From a virus: DNA of 30,916 nt. A model generated the notes under the pieces. It worked only from the letters and a program-made list of their open reading frames with translations. It did no database searches and was not told where the DNA came from. Positions within the stretch are counted from its first letter, which is position 1, and each line of letters begins with the position of its first letter. Positions 29,370-30,916 of the stretch are shown one piece after another. Both the position numbers and the translations under genes were made by a program. Where the stretch lies: the IMG/VR virus record IMGVR_UViG_3300046829_000049, positions 1-30,916 of that record; one strand, written 5' to 3'.

Positions 29370-29795
29370 TCAATTCTGGCTGTTCTTGGGCCTCTCTGGG
29401 ACGGTCCCTGACGAGGCCAGCGCCGCCTCTACTGCAGTCTCAACATGTTCGGACACACGATCACCCCCGTAAAATTGGGCCATATACCGCGCAGCCTCCA
29501 GCGCCGCCCTGAGCCGTGCCGCCTCGGCCTCGGCTTGTTCCGCTCGCTGAACGAGGTCATGCGCGGATTTGCTAATGGCCGGGTCTAACGCTTCCTGCGT
29601 GATGCAGGCGATGAGGTCAGCAATAGCCTTATGCGGATTCGTTTCGTGCTCTTTACGATAGGTCCAGTTGACGACGGATGCGTCGATGATAGCACCCTCA
29701 AACCCCTTCAGCCTGTCTCGTTCCGCGTGGAGGGCGGTGACCTCGGCTTCCAACTCGGCAATCCGCTTCGGGTCCGTCGTCGTCGCGTCAGCCAT
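29370..29795 (-). CDS. Hypothetical 141-aa coiled-coil protein
   Basis: Start at ATG 29795, three bases after the upstream TGA; a longer reading to 29939 covers the 52-aa gene. The start is followed by heptads (RIAELEAEVTALHAERDRLK), a middle alpha-helical piece (SVVNWTYRKEHETNPHKAIA), and a second coil (VQRAEQAEAEAARLRAALEA). Such proteins are common in phage early regions. No motif fixes its role. Confidence 0.65.
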   Translation of the reverse strand: MADATTTDPKRIAELEAEVTALHAERDRLKGFEGAIIDASVVNWTYRKEHETNPHKAIADLIACITQEALDPAISKSAHDLVQRAEQAEAEAARLRAALEAARYMAQFYGGDRVSEHVETAVEAALASSGTVPERPKNSQN

Positions 29796-29797
29796 GA

Positions 29798-29956
29798 TCA
29801 GCGTCCCTTCCGTTTCGGGCGTCTCGGCCGGCCTTCCGGCTGTCCATCGGATCGCGCGATCCCCGCTTTCGTCGCGTGATAGCCCGTCTGGACATAGGCG
29901 TGGATCTTCGGATCCCACCGGGCGGCGCCACAGGGACACGGTTTCGCTTTAGTCAT
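29798..29956 (-). CDS. 52-aa basic protein with CPC motif
   Basis: ATG overlaps the upstream TGA by four bases (ATGA). The text is MTKAKPCPCGAARWDPKIHA then YVQTGYHATKAGIARSDGQP, ending in the basic tail RPRRPKRKGR. The Cys7-x-Cys9 pair and the strongly basic tail suggest nucleic-acid contact. Short, but chained on both sides by start-stop overlaps or 2-base spacing, so probably real. Function unknown. Confidence 0.55.
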   Translation of the reverse strand: MTKAKPCPCGAARWDPKIHAYVQTGYHATKAGIARSDGQPEGRPRRPKRKGR

Positions 29957-30144
29957 GAAAATTGCCTCGCATACACTTTGACGTGATCGTCTAGTTGGCA
30001 GCGCATGTCCTCGCCTTTGTCCTCCGGTGGGCCATAATCATAGGGATCGAGGCAATTCTCATGCACAACGCCATGACGATCACACCAGACATAGCCATCA
30101 ATGGGCGTCAATTTGCCACGGGGCTTGGGTGGACGTTTCGCCAT
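29953..30144 (-). CDS. 63-aa protein with CxxH...C motif
   Basis: ATG 30144 shares a base with the upstream TAA (TAATG), giving MAKRPPKPRGKLTPIDGYVW then CDRHGVVHENCLDPYDYGPP. Cys, His and a second Cys are spaced like part of a zinc site. The upstream extension to 30210 is rejected because it would cover the 52-aa KGG-type gene. No family was recognised. The start-stop overlaps make it part of one co-translated group. Confidence 0.6.
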   Translation of the reverse strand: MAKRPPKPRGKLTPIDGYVWCDRHGVVHENCLDPYDYGPPEDKGEDMRCQLDDHVKVYARQFS

Positions 30145-30302
30145 TACGCGGCCTCCTTCTGGCGCATCCGACGCCCTGCCTGAAATCCGGCCTGATAGCC
30201 ACGCATCCAATCCGGTGTCCGTGTCAACGGGCGCATCGTCCGTCCACCTTTCCGACCCGCTTCGACCGCACGCGGATCGCCTTTCCGAAAGCCCTTGGCC
30301 AT
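30144..30302 (-). CDS. 52-aa basic protein with KGG-like motif
   Basis: ATG placed directly after the upstream TAG. It opens MAKGFRKGDPRAVEAGRKGG, a G-[DN]-P-x-A-x-x-A-G-x-K-G-G pattern seen in stress-related KGG-repeat proteins and in many tiny phage proteins. The rest, RTMRPLTRTPDWMRGYQAGF then QAGRRMRQKEAA, is basic and helical. Its TAA shares a base with the next ATG. Function unknown; nucleic-acid binding is plausible from charge. Confidence 0.6.
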   Translation of the reverse strand: MAKGFRKGDPRAVEAGRKGGRTMRPLTRTPDWMRGYQAGFQAGRRMRQKEAA

Positions 30303-30536
30303 CTAGCGTGCCCTCCGATCTTCAACGACACCCGCCAAGGCTTGCGCGATCTGTCGCTCGAGTTTGCGCGCGATCATTTGGACCGCCGTGATGGCGAACA
30401 GATCCGTGACGGCTTCGACCACGCTCTCGCCTTGGCCTTCGAGTTGCGTCCCGCCAAGGAACGCGGTCACCGGCTGGTCTAACCCCTGTAACGAGGGTCG
30501 GATGTAGATCACGAGGTAGTCGTTGGGACGGGTCAT
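30303..30536 (-). CDS. Hypothetical 77-aa protein
   Basis: ATG overlaps the nuclease TGA (ATGA). MTRPNDYLVIYIRPSLQGLD is a beta opening; SVVEAVTDLFAITAVQMIAR and KLERQIAQALAGVVEDRRAR form a long helix. Without Cys or a recognisable domain, it may be a partner of the nuclease, with which it is co-translated. Function unknown. Confidence 0.65.
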   Translation of the reverse strand: MTRPNDYLVIYIRPSLQGLDQPVTAFLGGTQLEGQGESVVEAVTDLFAITAVQMIARKLERQIAQALAGVVEDRRAR

Positions 30537-30916
30537 GGCTCTTGAACCTCACAGGTATGCCCATGACCTAAGAATCCGTGACATCTTCGGCATGTCGAAA
30601 TGGGCGAATGATGCCCCGCCACCCATCCACTGCCGTAATGGTCAGCGATAGACGGTGTCCGTTGTGGCGTCTCCATCGCCAATAGCGCAAATCGGCACGC
30701 GTCATCAACCGAGCGCAACATGATCGGCGGCGGTCCGGCAAATCGTTTCCGCCAGGCCACCTGCGACAGACTGAGCTTCCCTTTCACCATCTTGACCTCA
30801 CAGAGCCACTGGCGCCCCGCCCTGGAGACGAGCAAATCTGGGAGACCTGGCCCTGAGATGCGATCCACGATGAAGCCTTGCGCCTCGAGGGCTTGCACAA
30901 TGGCCGGCTCATTAGC
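30533..30916 (-). CDS. VRR-NUC-like nuclease, 5' end cut by the window edge
   Basis: 127 residues are visible; the frame stays open to the edge, so the true start may lie beyond (an internal GTG at 30898 is possible). The visible part has ALEAQGFIVDRISGPGLPDL then LVSRAGRQWLCEVKMVKGKL and SLSQVAWRKRF. The G-x-P-D-L-L-V, E-V-K and Q triad is the VRR-NUC/PD-(D/E)XK nuclease signature, with Asp, Glu and Lys as metal-binding residues. A C-terminal STCRRCHGFLGHGHTCEVQE adds a Cys-rich knuckle after the usual end of the fold. Such enzymes cut branched DNA during phage replication. Confidence 0.75.
   Translation of the reverse strand, partial: ANEPAIVQALEAQGFIVDRISGPGLPDLLVSRAGRQWLCEVKMVKGKLSLSQVAWRKRFAGPPPIMLRSVDDACRFALLAMETPQRTPSIADHYGSGWVAGHHSPISTCRRCHGFLGHGHTCEVQEP

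Noticed and set aside
1-30916. Integrase, attachment sites or lysogeny module
   Set aside because: No tyrosine or serine recombinase motif or paired attachment repeat was found in the window; a lifestyle cannot be stated.

Overview
The window looks like part of the genome of a tailed, podovirus-type bacteriophage. Nearly all of the DNA is coding, and most genes abut or overlap by 1-4 bases. G+C is high, roughly 60% by eye. Nothing in the sequence identifies the host. A small and a large terminase, a portal, a scaffold-like protein, a major capsid protein and a head-tail adaptor are present in canonical order. No sheath, tail tube or tape-measure gene is visible. No integrase, replication gene or RNA polymerase is visible either, so those presumably lie outside the window.

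Layout, right to left on the minus strand. A stack of tiny, tightly overlapping genes (30916-29023) starts with the C-terminal part of a VRR-NUC-like nuclease. It meets head-on a plus-strand cluster of seven small genes (27086-29051) that lies downstream of a good sigma70-like promoter with an 18-bp palindrome inside it (27007-27035). This cluster is probably early and host-takeover or regulatory in nature. It includes several Cys-rich mini-proteins and a probable ribbon-helix-helix protein with no ordinary start codon.

From 26946 leftwards run the packaging genes (terminase small and large subunits, portal). Six small genes follow; three have Cys/His motifs, and the last one, 39 aa, is easily missed. 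A strong intrinsic terminator (20577-20625) comes next, preceded by a structured, possibly pseudoknotted RNA (20633-20699). After it come scaffold, capsid and decoration-like protein, two unknown head-region genes, the adaptor, and several tail and fibre proteins. Among these are a 753-aa candidate polysaccharide-degrading enzyme and a 657-aa nozzle-like protein. Five Ala/Gly/Gln-rich proteins, probably virion-internal or DNA-ejection proteins, follow (8848-3045).

The left end (3048-200) holds three small membrane proteins, a 50-aa unknown, a two-domain protein joined by a Pro-Pro-Val-Ile linker, and a glycosidase-like protein with Asn-Glu and Asp-Glu catalytic signatures. This could be a lysis or host-surface module. 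No canonical endolysin was recognised. A truncated plus-strand helix-turn-helix gene closes the left edge.

Functions are assigned by reading motifs by eye, without database searches. Virion and tail assignments other than terminase, portal and capsid rest largely on gene order.
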